Positions 1-10,487 of a stretch of DNA of 64,000 bases are shown here, in pieces. The position numbers were made by a program, and so were the translations under genes. This stretch comes from Pholiota molesta (taxonomy: Eukaryota; Basidiomycota; Agaricomycetes; Agaricales; Strophariaceae), in the NCBI GenBank assembly GCA_014925825.1, contig JACGCK010000119.1, positions 1 to 64,000 of the forward strand, written 5' to 3'. The notes below the pieces were generated by a model that was not told where the DNA came from, made no database searches, and saw only the letters and a list, made by a program, of their open reading frames with translations. Every line of letters starts with the position of its first letter. Within the stretch, counting starts at the first letter, position 1.

Positions 1-1240
1 CTATGTCTATGTCGACCATGTACCATATCCATAATCCCCGAATCCTTCCCGTACAGGATGCCAGATCTCGAATGGCCTGCAGTTTCAACTTCACACGACG
101 GTCATCCTGGATACGCCGTCGATGGTGAGGACGGGATGTAATTTGCGTCGAGCTCGACGATGTTGGGGAATAGGCCGCGTCATCCGGACGTGAGGTTCTC
201 GACGATGAGGCCCAAGCTATTGTCCGAGTCGACGACGCGCAGAACGGGGAAGTACTCGATCGACTACTTCTGTAGTGAAAGTCAGTGCGGTCATTCGGAA
301 ATAAGTAAGAGAATGGGATATATACCTGGTTCATGAAACGAGCTTCTTGAAGTTGTTCCGGAGCTCGGATGTGAATTTGAGATTATCATCGCTGTCGGTG
401 TCAAGTCCTCCACGGTGTCGTCAATCTAGTTAAAAACACGTCACTCAGTTGGCATACACAATCGAAGTATGGGATACGTACCCACTAGATCATCTCTCGT
501 TGCGCCGAACCACTTCCCAATGCTGCTGAACGAATCGCTGAAGGTCTTGCATCGATAACTATGATGGCCATGCTCATGTCGTTTGCGAAGCGCTCAAGGA
601 GGTACGGAGTTTGGAGATGCACAGGTGCGATTCGAGTTCGGTCCAGGGCTTGGGTCTGGAAGAAGAGTTAGGAGTTGGAATGTACAAGAACGAAAGGACG
701 TACATTGTTGAGACTGGATTCAGAGACGCGCTCTTTCTTTGACTACCAGCGTCGCGTCCCTCGGTGGCATCCTCGTTGATGCAGAAGGGAACCAGCAGAT
801 GCACTTCTGATACTCGTCGTCCTTCTGAAATACGAGCTCAAGCTCAAGGATGATCGATAACCTGTATGGCAGATGAGAATTGGGTGAGAACGACTGTCGC
901 GGTATATGAGGAGGTCAATGAGCTGACCATCGAATCGCGTCTCTCTTGCGGATAAGGTCCCTGCAGAGAGAACTCTTTTCTACGTTCCAATTTATTGTTT
1001 ACAGTGTCCTAGTGTCGCTCGGCGCTGGGGAATATAGTCGTTGAGGTTGTTGCCGACGTCCTACAATGAAGTTCAACATCAGCAGCCCGCACGGCCGCAC
1101 GCGCCTTCGGGACCGAAAAGAATGACGTAAGTACGCGGAGTTGCTTCAGTTTTCCCATCAAACCCTTCTGCTCCTCCGCCCCCTCTTCGTTGCCCGCCTC
1201 CTTTCTCCCCTGCACCTCCTTCGCTTGTTAGGCCGTCTCA
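1..1240 (-). pseudogene. Decayed HAM1-like protein gene, cut by the window start
   Basis: On the minus strand short coding stretches in shifting frames match the order seen in fungal HAM1-like (DUF5923/HAM1 C-terminal) proteins. Near 1215-1100 there is an acidic/basic stretch containing EEQKGLMGKLKQLR. Near 230-170 there is DNSLGLIVENLTSG followed by LFPNIVELDANY, the counterpart of the family's VVENL...PNVFEFGSDNY segment. Near 80-20 there is AIRDLASCTGRIRGLWIW, matching a 'KDV..(Y/W)KKK.GFPKIKDSGLADVY' type segment. Stops and frameshifts separate the pieces. The same pieces recur at about 8.4-9.5, 12.2-14.1 and 22.4-23.6 kb. Function in intact relatives is poorly known. The assignment rests on recalled family motifs and no alignment was run. 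Confidence 0.5.
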
Positions 1241-2416
1241 TCGGCATCGATCATCGATGTCCTGAACATGTACCATTAGCCTATTCGCGTGCTCTTTCAC
1301 AGCTCCCATCTCCTCTGTCCCATTCGTACTTCTTTCCCCGCTTGTTCCCCGCATGAAAGGGCGTCTCAGACTCTCTCTATCTCTATTATTACTTACGCTG
1401 AATCGCTGAATCAATCATGGCGCCACTCATTATTTGATTCTGGACACGTCAGCTAGCTATTCTTGTATTCCGAATTCCCCAACATGAGTTGTAAACACTG
1501 GAATACTCCTCCCCAGCACCGGGTAACTTCTGTGGGCTAGGCTGATGGTCCATGGACATTAGTGATGCGATACTAAGTAATACAGGTCAGATGCAATGGA
1601 GCGTTGTTTGAGGCAAGATCTTCATTCAGAATCTCGACCGCTCGAACTGCTTTTCAGTCATATCCTATGTTACCTGTCATGGTTAAGGCCTCTTCTCCTT
1701 TCGCCATCTCTATTACCTAGACACCTGCTGCTGTTTGTTAAGTAGAAGCGTCCTCTGCCTCGATAATTGGAGCCTTGTTGGAGCGAGCGAGCGGCCATTG
1801 AGTGGATCGGCGCTCTGGGTGAGTATAGTGGCGCCGCTGGAGTGCGGCGCATGAGCAGTTGGTGTCAGATGGACATTGAGGAGTCTGCGCGCTTCCGATT
1901 TTGCGAAGGCGAGGGCGATGATGGCCCATGGGCCGGAGGTATTCGATGGCCGTCACCGGTATACGTATGCACCCACGTAGCGCAATGTTTTTGATGAAGG
2001 AAAATACAAATGTCGGTTGATCCAACTTCCAAACTGCCTCTGGTCACTGCATTGATGCACAGGGTGTGATGAGCCACAGCAAGCTCGCGCCCACAACCGC
2101 ACTCGTATCATGATATTGTCTATGTATAGTTTCTTTCCTGGAATCGCCGATGTGATAAGATCCCGCTCATAGCCCATCGCGACTCATATCTATATTTGGT
2201 ACAATGAGAAATATATCTAGGGATTTGGGCAGTGTGCGAAGGCTTTCACGCTGTGCACTTAGCAAGGCTCATCAAGCGCCGTACGTGATTCATCTTTTAT
2301 AGTCAAGTAACAATTTTAATTGTTGCTGTATATAAAACTTGTGCTAAATCTCTAGTAGTTCTTCAATTAGCACCGTCCACTTTCTACTACATTTCCAATT
2401 TTTTTTTCCAGACAAA
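1241..2416. other. Intergenic region, no supported gene
   Basis: No reading frame here looks protein-like. Overlapping open frames of 60-95 codons on both strands lack family motifs and splice structure. Short stretches (about 1960-2010) resemble sequence at about 24240-24300, so this upstream region may have been duplicated with the membrane-protein gene that follows both. Confidence 0.4.
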
Positions 2417-3703
2417 ATGTCAACACTAGGTTTATCTGGCGATATCGAGAAATCGGAAATAAACAGCAACCTCAACTCCTATATTCTCTTCTTCTTTTAA
2501 TGGGTATGTCGAGATTTTGCCAGGTGCTCATTTCGAGACATTGAATGATATCCGGCAGGAGTGTACACTATAATTTACTTTGGAAGCATATACATTCACT
2601 GTACGTTTTCAATTTTTGGTCGAATATAACATATTCATATGGCAGGTACGCAGCCATAAGGAGCTTATCCAAGAATGCCCTCGTTTCTGCAGCTATTACC
2701 ATCCTATACTTGAATGTGATGGTTGGAGCTGGCTGCGAGTGGTACCTGATAAAATGGGAATTCGTGGACAACGGCGACACGCGAGATTCGGTCTTCTTGT
2801 CGTTATATACGACTCCTCAATGGTCGGCTCTTGTTATCGAAATATCATCCTATATTTCCTATGTAATCGCAGATGGACTTCTTGTGCGTATATCTATTAT
2901 CCGCTTCATACATAATCTTACACTTACAATGGTATATACTTAACACAGTTATGGCGATGCTTCTTTGTATGGAATCGCTCATTGCGGATGATTTCGGTGC
3001 CATTACTTCTTTTTATCGCAGAGATAGGTGAGCTATCCAACTATACCAATACGTGCTGATGTTGACAAATGTAACTTTATTCCCAAGTGCTCCTCTTTGC
3101 TTTACTAACATTAAACGCAAAATATAATGAAGTGATAGCGTCTCCGGTTTTAGCAGCCGCAATAAGCGACTTGCAAGCCGCAGCATTATTCATATCATTT
3201 GGCACCACTCTTGTTACGACTGTCCTTATTGCATACAGAATCTATTCCGTCTCGAAACAGCAGCTTCCCTCCTCCAGACGGTTTAATAATATCATTGATA
3301 TAGTGATCCAATCCGGTACGATATATGCCTTCTCGCAATTGGCATATGCCATAGCATTCATTGTACCCGGATCGAATGGGTTTGATACGCGCATCATCGC
3401 TTTCCAAAACTATATAATAGCAATAAATGTGGCCACCACAGTGCGCATACTTTTCGGCATATACCTAACGTATTAAACTAACCAGAAACCCAGGGAATTT
3501 TACCAACTATTATGGTTGCTCGGGTGTCCTTGCTATCTGCTGATACTACCTACCCTTCAACTTCAATACATTTATCCGGCCTCCAATTCCACGCAGGTAC
3601 CTCCCACCCGACGGTTGATGTGGAGACAGTGCCGATCACTGTAAGCATCGACACAGATAAAACTCCAGCAGGTGAAGGACAGGCAGTTGGCAAGGTCCAG
3701 TAA
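2417..3703 (+). pseudogene. Multi-pass membrane protein gene, frameshifted first exon
   Basis: Six exons align with the intact copy at 24811-26043: 2417-2503, from 2559 (GVYTIIYFGSIYIH), from 2654 (IRSLSKNALVSAAITILYL...), LWRCFFVWNRSL near 2950, from about 3088 (VLLFALLTL...), and 3494-3703 (MVARVSLLSADTTYPST). The product would be a roughly 320-aa protein with about seven hydrophobic segments and a short cytoplasmic tail. It belongs to a multicopy Agaricomycete membrane family of unknown function. The first exon is 87 nt instead of 88 nt. The missing base, in the run encoding ILxxF before the donor at 2504, brings a TAA into frame. Unless translation starts elsewhere this copy is broken. 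All later exons and splice sites look preserved, so the lesion may be recent. Confidence 0.6.
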
Positions 3704-4204
3704 AAGTTCAACGAACTGCAGCTGGGTCGGTGCACAGCGCGTGATAAGGCACAGTAAGCTTATTAACTACCATCCGGTTACTCTGTCTCTTATATTATTT
3801 GGCAAGAGAAGAAGGATGGCGGCAAAAAAGAAATCAAAGACAATGCTACTTGAAGGTGATATCAACGAGCGATTTCCATCGCATCAACAGCGTCTTCGAG
3901 GGCTGCATCAACCAAGTACCAAGGGTTTTAGAATTTCTTTAATACAACTATGCAATATGATGATGTTTATGTCTGCAAACGATGAATACACAGTGCTACA
4001 TTCTACTTGGTTCTGCATGCTAGCAAAATTGTATTACTGATGGATCGATGGCGTCCTGATTGGGGATTTCAAATCGTGACTGATCTTGCTACCCTACCTT
4101 CCGGCTGCATTGCCTCGAACACCGACTTGCCACGATTCAGAACATACTCAGCATCGAACGCACAAGCCTACACAGGCAATTCTTCTGTATCTGTATCATC
4201 ATCA
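3704..4204. other. Intergenic, upstream region of the divergent F-box gene
   Basis: I see no conserved coding or repeat structure. The open frame over 3672-4040 (basic, low complexity) overlaps the end of the membrane gene and shows no family motif. An in-frame ATG at 4040 could extend the F-box protein upstream by 55 residues. That extension is Ser/Thr-rich, and relatives start about 10-20 residues before the F-box. Confidence 0.4.
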
Positions 4205-5660
4205 ATGTCCTCTCATACTGCGCCTTCTTCTACGAGCCCAATCGCTACACTCCCATCCGACGTCCTGAATGAAATTTTCACCCAATGTCTCCTGATGTAC
4301 CCTCTCCACAACCGCATGCGTACCAGAACCGCACCAATACGCCTGTGCCACGTCTGTATGTCCTGGCGAAGGGTAGCACTGGCATCTCCTACACTCTGGA
4401 CGCACCTAGCATATTCCTTCCCCCTCCTAAAGAAGGACGAACTGCCACACAGCTCTATGCTTGCAAACCCGACCTCAGGCTTGGCATTCGATTTCATTGA
4501 GTGTGATATTGCATTTCTTCGGTGGTGCAAGTGGAATCAGGGTCAAATCGCGCCATTTCTCAGCCTGAGCATCACCTGGAACAAACCCATCCGTCCAGAT
4601 TTAACTCGAAAAGCAAGAAGACGCAGCGAGAGATTCTTCCTTGAATATCTAACGTCAGCGCAACTTCTGGAGCTCGACACCTTCTACTGGATGTGGATCT
4701 GCAACAAAATCCAAGCCGGATATCCAGTCATCTTTCCTAACCTACATACAATTCTAGTAGACTACCGATATGAAGCTGATCTATTCCGCGAACTGCAGAC
4801 CCTCCTACCAGTCCATGCCTTCGGATTCCCAGCGCTGCGGCGTCTATCCACCACACTTCAAGTCACGAAGAACTTTGTCATCCCCCATGTCTGGTCTACT
4901 CTCACCCATGTCTCTCTGAAAATCTTCACGTCCCTCGAATTCGAATTCTCCCTCTCCTTCATACATTTCATCCCGCAGCTCCGATGGGGGCACTTCGACA
5001 TTTCTGTCAATTCCCCATTCACTATATCCGACCACACCCCACCGCTCCCCCACTGTACCCTCCTAGACTTGGACACGCTATCTATTGCTGTTCACGGAGG
5101 GCTGGATCACAACTTGAGGTCACCGCTTACTTAGTCTGCTATTCAAGGGGCTCCACATGCTGTCCTTGCACATTTATTCCGTGCTCGCATCCGCGCCAGC
5201 GGTGTTGAAACTGGCCCTAAAGAGTTACAGTACCCAAGGCGACATTCCTCCGATGATCCCTCTCGTGAGCGCAGACACAGAGCCCATTTGGAGGCACGCG
5301 ACGCAACTAGCGCATTTGGAGTTGGCCTTGCCGAAGTCACAGCGCTCAAGGATAATAGATCGCTTTGTGCACCATATCTTTTCCCCTGATAGCTTATGGC
5401 TGGATCTTCACAACCCTGCCTCCCCTATTCATGCGGTCACGGTAAGCGACGTGTCATTTATTGGTATCGATGATATGATCGCGATGCCAGGAATTCGCAA
5501 GGATGCAGCAAAGGCTTCCAAGGTGGTTTTTGAGTTGATTTTAGAGTGGGCGGGACAGTTGGCTGCGAAAGAGCGACAGAATTGGGAACATGACTCGTTT
5601 CGAACAATTATCAATTATGCCTCATGCCCTGACGCACAAATGCTTAAACAAGAGTTGTAG
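4205..5660 (+). pseudogene. Divergent F-box/LRR-like protein gene with a frameshift
   Basis: The reading frame from 4205 begins MSSHTAPSSTSPIATLPSD and runs through an F-box (LPSDVLNEIFTQCL, then RLCHVCMSWRRVALASPTLW) into a leucine-rich C-terminal half. It stops at 5134. Homology to the other F-box genes here continues in another frame from about 5136 to 5660 (LFKGLHMLSLHIYSVLASAP, then RFVHHIFSPDSLWLDLHNPA). The family pattern is continuous across this point, and a GT-AG pair at 5090/5134 gives the wrong frame, so a small indel near 5110-5135 is the best explanation. It is clearly more diverged than the other members. The start at 4205 was chosen by comparison with them; 4040 is the alternative. 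Confidence 0.6.
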
Positions 5661-5848
5661 TCTTCGAGAGCTCGAGAATGCGAACTTGAGCATATCAAAG
5701 TTGACGTGGTTATTAATGATTTTGGATACCGAGGTTGGGTCGAACTTCGATGTTTGCCTTGATGTTGAAGAATAGATTCTATCCGAATTTTTTTTGCTGA
5801 GAGTTGCGGGAATGAGCCGTGATTTGGGGTGAATCGGTAGGCCAAGTC

Positions 5849-6584
5849 TAAGGCTGATCGCGAGTGCAAGTCACTCATGAGTACTCGCAAGTAAACTCGT
5901 GGGAATACTCGTGAGTATCATACTCGCGAGTCCGAGTTACTTGTGGCTGCGAGTATCTGCGAGTCCAAGTTTCAAATTTGAGAGATACAAGTACTTGCGG
6001 CAAGTACTTGTGTCCCCATAGATATTTAATGAAATTTTTTTAGCATTGTAGGGCACTAAAAAACCTCTTGAGCAATACCAAAATTATATTTTTAGCATGG
6101 AAAATGACGGAGATATTTATAGTTTAGTATCAGCTCATTATTTTGAGCACTTAAAAACGCTTTGGCTCATATTTCAACCATTATGCATCAGTACCTCTCA
6201 CAAACTTGCGCATAATTAGGTGACATACATATCTACAAAACACATTTTGCATCTTATTAATTGAACAAGATCTGATGAAGTTATAACTAAATCAATGGTT
6301 TCTTATTTACTGACATTCTTAGTCTCTCTGAATGCAGAAAAATGTAAATAATTATGAGTACTTGTAAGTATACTTACAAGTACTTGTAAATACTTGTGTA
6401 TTGTGAAACCCTAACCATAAAACCCTAAGACTCACAAGTACTTGTGAGTATGCAAGTACTTGACTCGTGAGTCACGAGTACTCACATGCAAATACTTGTG
6501 CAAGTGCGAGTATTGATTTTTGGGTCCAAAATACTCGTGAGTCCGAGTGCGAGTAACTCGCGAGTGCACTCGCGCTCAGCCTTA
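5849..6584. mobile_element. MITE-like element with hAT-type features (element 1)
   Basis: The ends are inverted repeats beginning TAAGGCTGA(T/G)CGCGAGTGC, flanked by a perfect 8-bp target duplication, gccaagtc (5841-5848 and 6585-6592). An 8-bp duplication is characteristic of hAT-type and related transposases. Both subterminal zones are packed with the palindromic words ACTCGCGAGT, ACTCGTGAGT and ACTTGTGAGTAC. The AT-rich core (about 6028-6330) has no coding capacity but is clearly related to the core of a second element at 34956-35861, which has quite different subterminal words. Non-autonomous; the driving transposase is not in this window. Confidence 0.8.
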
Positions 6585-6716
6585 GCCAAGTCAGATACGT
6601 AACGAAGAATATTGAGATGAATTATAAAGTGCGAATGTGACGGGCCTTCGGACTGATATTCAGCAACGATAAATACTGTACTGAATGAAGATACTTATAT
6701 GATCGCGAGCCATTAT

Positions 6717-8165
6717 CTACCAGCCCCAAACAGCACGCAACACCTCCACAGGTTCTTCATCCTCAAATCCTACAAACACATCGTCCTTGGCAAATCGTCG
6801 AACCTCCGATAGCAATAAGCTTCTATCCAAAAGTTCGGTCGCTGAATCATCCGGTGGCTCGCCCGACAACGCGAGGGTAATCTCCCAAATTATGTTATTT
6901 GGGTTCTTCAAATCAAGCCAATGGCTGGAACCGAAAACGCTCGCGACGAAATCGAATGCGCCACATTGTCGGACGGGACTATGCACCGCAAAGCTAAGGC
7001 GTTCAAGCCGAGGCGCATACGTAGCGAGCGCCTCGATGTCGCTTCCAATTTCCGCACGTCCTGAATCCTCCGGGGGCGCGTCGTAGATCTGACTTCCAAA
7101 TACCAAGAACCCAAGCGAGAGGCGTGTGAGCGCAGGCGCGGACAGCAGTGCGGCGTGGATGTCCGTGATAGCGGCGGCATTGTACACCGTCAGGCGCCGT
7201 GATTGGAGGGATAAAGTGTGGAGGGCAGGAAGCTGTAGGTTATCGAAGACGGCCTTAAGGGGGTATTGTCCTGCGCGTCCTCTGCGTTGGAAGGCACTCA
7301 TGTGGAACTCAGAGAGGCAGGGCAGAATTCCGACAGGGGGGCGAGTGTAAACTCTAATATCGCGGTCCACGAACATGACGCGGAACAATCCGGATTGAAG
7401 CGCAGTTAGCGAGCGAATGAAGGGGAACCATTCATCGACACGCATGAAGACGAGATTCAGAGAAAGGTGGGTTAAGGTAGACCAATTGTTGAGAGGATTT
7501 GCGTAGTCCTCTCGTCTAAGTTTGACGCTTTCGATGACAAGATGGCAAAGTGTTGAACGTGTCTCGGTGAGCACGGAGACCAGATATTGGTTACATGCAA
7601 CAAAATCAACATCCGATCTGGTATCCCACGTAGAGACTATGGTATGTGCATTGGGATGTATTCTGACCACATATCCGGCTTCAGTGCGTTGCTGAACGAG
7701 ATATCGATAGAGTCCCCCGACGCTGATGTACTGCGCCGAAGACATGAGCTCCAGGAGAAATTGGGATGTAGGCTCGGAGAGAGGACGTGATCGGTATTTT
7801 GTGAACTTTACTTGCCGTAGCTCGATTTGAAGATATGGCGCCATCGAACCCAGATTTCCCCTCCACCATCGCAGCCATTCCAAGCGACGAGAAAAGGTTT
7901 CGGGGTCCAAGATAAGTGGATTTCCGTTCGGATGCCAGTTGAGAGGGAGTTCGAAACGCAGGTGGGACCAGAGGGGTGGCGTCGAGAGGACCAATGCTCG
8001 CCAGGTGGCGCACACCTGGCACAGCAGCATCGGGGCAATCCTGGTGTTCGGCTGCACGAGAACGCGCGCAGAAGACTGATCGACACAGCGGGAAAAGAAT
8101 TCGCAGAGGATTTCGGTGGGTAAGTCGTTTGTTAGGTTTCGAGGTTGGATGGACTCGTTGATCAT
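6717..8165 (-). CDS. F-box/LRR-like protein
   Basis: Single-exon gene for a 482-aa protein. An F-box at residues about 12-70 (NDLPTEILCEFFSRCVDQSS, then MLLCQVCATWRALVLSTPPL) should bind Skp1 in an SCF ubiquitin ligase. The rest is irregular leucine-rich sequence (NNWSTLTHLSLNLVFM, LPALHTLSLQSR, LTRLSLGFLVFG) that would recognise substrate, and it ends VLRAVWGW. The start MINESIQP at 8165 was chosen over an in-frame ATG at 8201: the sequence between them is conserved as untranslated leader in the paralogue at 20508-21974, which lacks that ATG. Its closest relative here is that paralogue. A shared promoter element lies about 67 bp upstream. Substrate unknown. Confidence 0.85.
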   Translation of the reverse strand: MINESIQPRNLTNDLPTEILCEFFSRCVDQSSARVLVQPNTRIAPMLLCQVCATWRALVLSTPPLWSHLRFELPLNWHPNGNPLILDPETFSRRLEWLRWWRGNLGSMAPYLQIELRQVKFTKYRSRPLSEPTSQFLLELMSSAQYISVGGLYRYLVQQRTEAGYVVRIHPNAHTIVSTWDTRSDVDFVACNQYLVSVLTETRSTLCHLVIESVKLRREDYANPLNNWSTLTHLSLNLVFMRVDEWFPFIRSLTALQSGLFRVMFVDRDIRVYTRPPVGILPCLSEFHMSAFQRRGRAGQYPLKAVFDNLQLPALHTLSLQSRRLTVYNAAAITDIHAALLSAPALTRLSLGFLVFGSQIYDAPPEDSGRAEIGSDIEALATYAPRLERLSFAVHSPVRQCGAFDFVASVFGSSHWLDLKNPNNIIWEITLALSGEPPDDSATELLDRSLLLSEVRRFAKDDVFVGFEDEEPVEVLRAVWGW

Positions 8166-8232
8166 CTTGCAGCAGATAGAGGTGGGGAGAGGGAGCAGCA
8201 TGGATCAATGACTGTCACCACTGTCGAATTGT

Positions 8233-8263
8233 GCGAAAGCGGCCTCAGAAATATTCAACTCCG
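8233..8263 (-). promoter_or_regulatory. Conserved F-box family promoter/leader element
   Basis: Read in gene orientation it is CGGAGTTGAATATTTC followed by TGAGGCCGCTTTCGC. Near-identical blocks sit 57-86 bp before the start codons of four other F-box genes in the window. Whether it acts in transcription or lies in the 5' UTR cannot be told from sequence. Confidence 0.6.
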
Positions 8264-8419
8264 ATAACATCAGGATGACAATGACATTCTAACTCAATTC
8301 TAACTTGAACAACGTCGTACACTCAGCGCTCAGCACTGACTGATGTGTTTCTGTATAGATTGGAAGGTCTGCTCATCATTCAATTTGCATTGCTACATCG
8401 TACTCACTCTCCGTAGATG

Positions 8420-9530
8420 ATCTTCGAATGCCAGAAACACAGCAATCATTCGGAGTGCTGGCTACTGTGCTTTGTTGAAGAGTACGCCGCCCACAGACGC
8501 GATGCAGCCAGTGCTTAACATGTAACATGTAACACGCGCCTTGTGCACTCCTAGAGTGTTTCGCGAACACCGTGGCTGACGGCTTGGCCGTTGACGTCGA
8601 TGTCATCAGCACCCTCATCGACGATGTGATGTGCGCAGAGACTAGGTTTCGAGGCGATGGTGGAGGTTCATGCCTACGTAGACATGGTACGGTCCTCATT
8701 CTTTAAAAGGTTGACATGAAGTGGCGCTGACCAGTGCCATTGAGATAGGTTCTCGACCTCGCATATGTTTTGGAGTTCTACTGCAACACCCAGGCAAATA
8801 AGTCGCACGAGTCGCGCGATACGAGAAGTGCAGAAGGGACTTCAATGATATGTTTATCTCGGCGCAATGGGAGACGATCCGGTGCGTAGCAATATGTTAT
8901 TGGGCACCCCAAACAATACCTGATACATTCGTCAGAAAAGACCAACCACCTGCTCGTTGAGATGAGGCACGACTCGCTAGGAACTTGGTATTCGACATCG
9001 AGGACAATCTCACGTTCAAGCCTGGGCGTTGGAATGGTCTGAGGATGGTCATCGTTCCATCCCTGATCGACCAGGTACGCTCGCATTCCTTCTACGTGTG
9101 TCTTCTTTTCTCACCACACCACCCACCCCACCACATACATAGTTCTACTGAATCTCCATCCCACACATCGAAAATACCGATGCCCGTCGAGCCCTCATCG
9201 TCGAGAATTTCACCCTCGAGGGCCGCGACATCTTCCCCAGTATCATCGAGCTCGAAGCAGACAAGCATGCCGAATTTTACCATGCTCCATGATCAAGTAC
9301 GACCGTCCCCATCGCATCAAGTTGGGCTTCGAACCGACCGCTAGCCACCGAGCTCATCGAGAAGCAGATCCGGAAAACGCCCTGGGATACCTCGCAGCCC
9401 AGGCTTGCGTACATCCACGGCGAGCCCGTCGCTGGGATGGATCATATGGGGACGGCGAAGGAGGTCGATCCTCTGCCATCCAGGATGACCGTCTGCGATT
9501 ATTGGAGGCTACGGGCTGAACGTAAGTACT
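8420..9530 (+). pseudogene. Decayed HAM1-like protein gene fragment
   Basis: Plus-strand pieces in shifting frames follow the HAM1-like order. IFECQKHSNHSECWLLCF followed by VEEYAAH is near 8420-8500. The counterpart of EFYCNTQAN is near 8765, and VFDIEDNLTFKPGRWNGL with SLIDQ is near 8985-9075. A segment complementary to the VENLTLEG...VELEAD block is at 9180-9270, and TELIEKQIRKTPWDTSQP is at about 9350. Stops and frameshifts between pieces mark it as non-functional. It is in the opposite orientation to the copy at 12.2-14.1 kb, to which it is very similar. Confidence 0.5.
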
Positions 9531-10487
9531 CTGTTCTCTGCATAATTGAATAGGACTAATCGCTATTATGTTCCGAACAGACAACGTCCGCGCTACCCTC
9601 TACGCGCCATGACATGACTTCGGTGGTGTTACGGATTCACGATACCGCGACATGTTGAATCTCGCGCTCCTTCATTTGAACCACGGCTTGCCCAAAACCT
9701 TCCGTCCTCTCTCGCCATAGATACAGAAGCCCTTGGGATACGCTGCAAACCCGGTTGGACTACCTCGACAGTGAGCTTGTTGCTCAAGGGGAACGTCGCA
9801 GCCTCGAGGCCTGCATGATGTAGCTTAAAGTCGCTGCTCAGATTCGTGATCCTGGGTGCGAGGTTTCGTGGGTTTTGTACAGCATACAGCCGCTCGCTAC
9901 GGGTCAAGGGTCTGTAACTTTGCACTCCCCGACCACATTGTCTAGATGATATAGAATATATTGAGAGACGTATACTTCTTCTGAAAAAGGCATATTGGTT
10001 TAGATTGAAATAAACAAAAAGTTCTAAGCATAAAACATTCACTTTCTAAGTAGACGTTTTCTTGAAGAAAAATGAAATATAATAGTAGTTTCTACTATCT
10101 TTGAGGATGTAGGCGAGGGACAGGCCTGCGAGCTGCGAAAGGCCAATGATGTGGGATGGCTACTCCAGTCCGACGAAGGTCGGGGTAGGGAGGGAGAGAA
10201 AGCCTTAAAACAGACACTTAGTGCAGGATACAATTGAAACACAGCGCGCAGCAAGGGAGAAAACAGGGCAGGAGAAGCCGCAGGCGATAGCATCTACTGG
10301 TGAGGGCCAGGTTGAATCCACGAGACAGCCTCTGGAGTATGAGGAAGAAGCGCCTTCGGATGGGGTCTGTAACTCTGCCGTATGAGAGAGAATCAAAGAG
10401 GCATTATTTTTCCTACCGCAAGTCGTTGACAATTGACGAACAAACACAAATGTATGAATAAACATGGCGTCCGCCGTCTATCAGTAA
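9531..10487. other. Intergenic region with one unexplained open frame
   Basis: A 137-codon minus-strand frame at 10042-9629 contains an internally plausible stretch (ITNLSSDFKLHHAGLEAATF) but no motif I recognise. It may be a coding relic. The rest (about 10050-10480) shows no gene, repeat or RNA structure that I can support. Confidence 0.3.

Noticed and set aside
1738..2177. Overlapping minus-strand frames of 60-95 codons
   Set aside because: Three frames are open at once and none is conserved in the paralogous upstream region near 24.2 kb.
5090..5134. A GT-AG intron repairing the divergent F-box gene
   Set aside because: The 45-nt segment is a multiple of three, so removing it leaves the downstream homology out of frame.
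9629..10042. A 137-codon minus-strand frame as a real gene
   Set aside because: Part of it looks protein-like, but no start context, partner exon or family could be recognised; kept only as a note.
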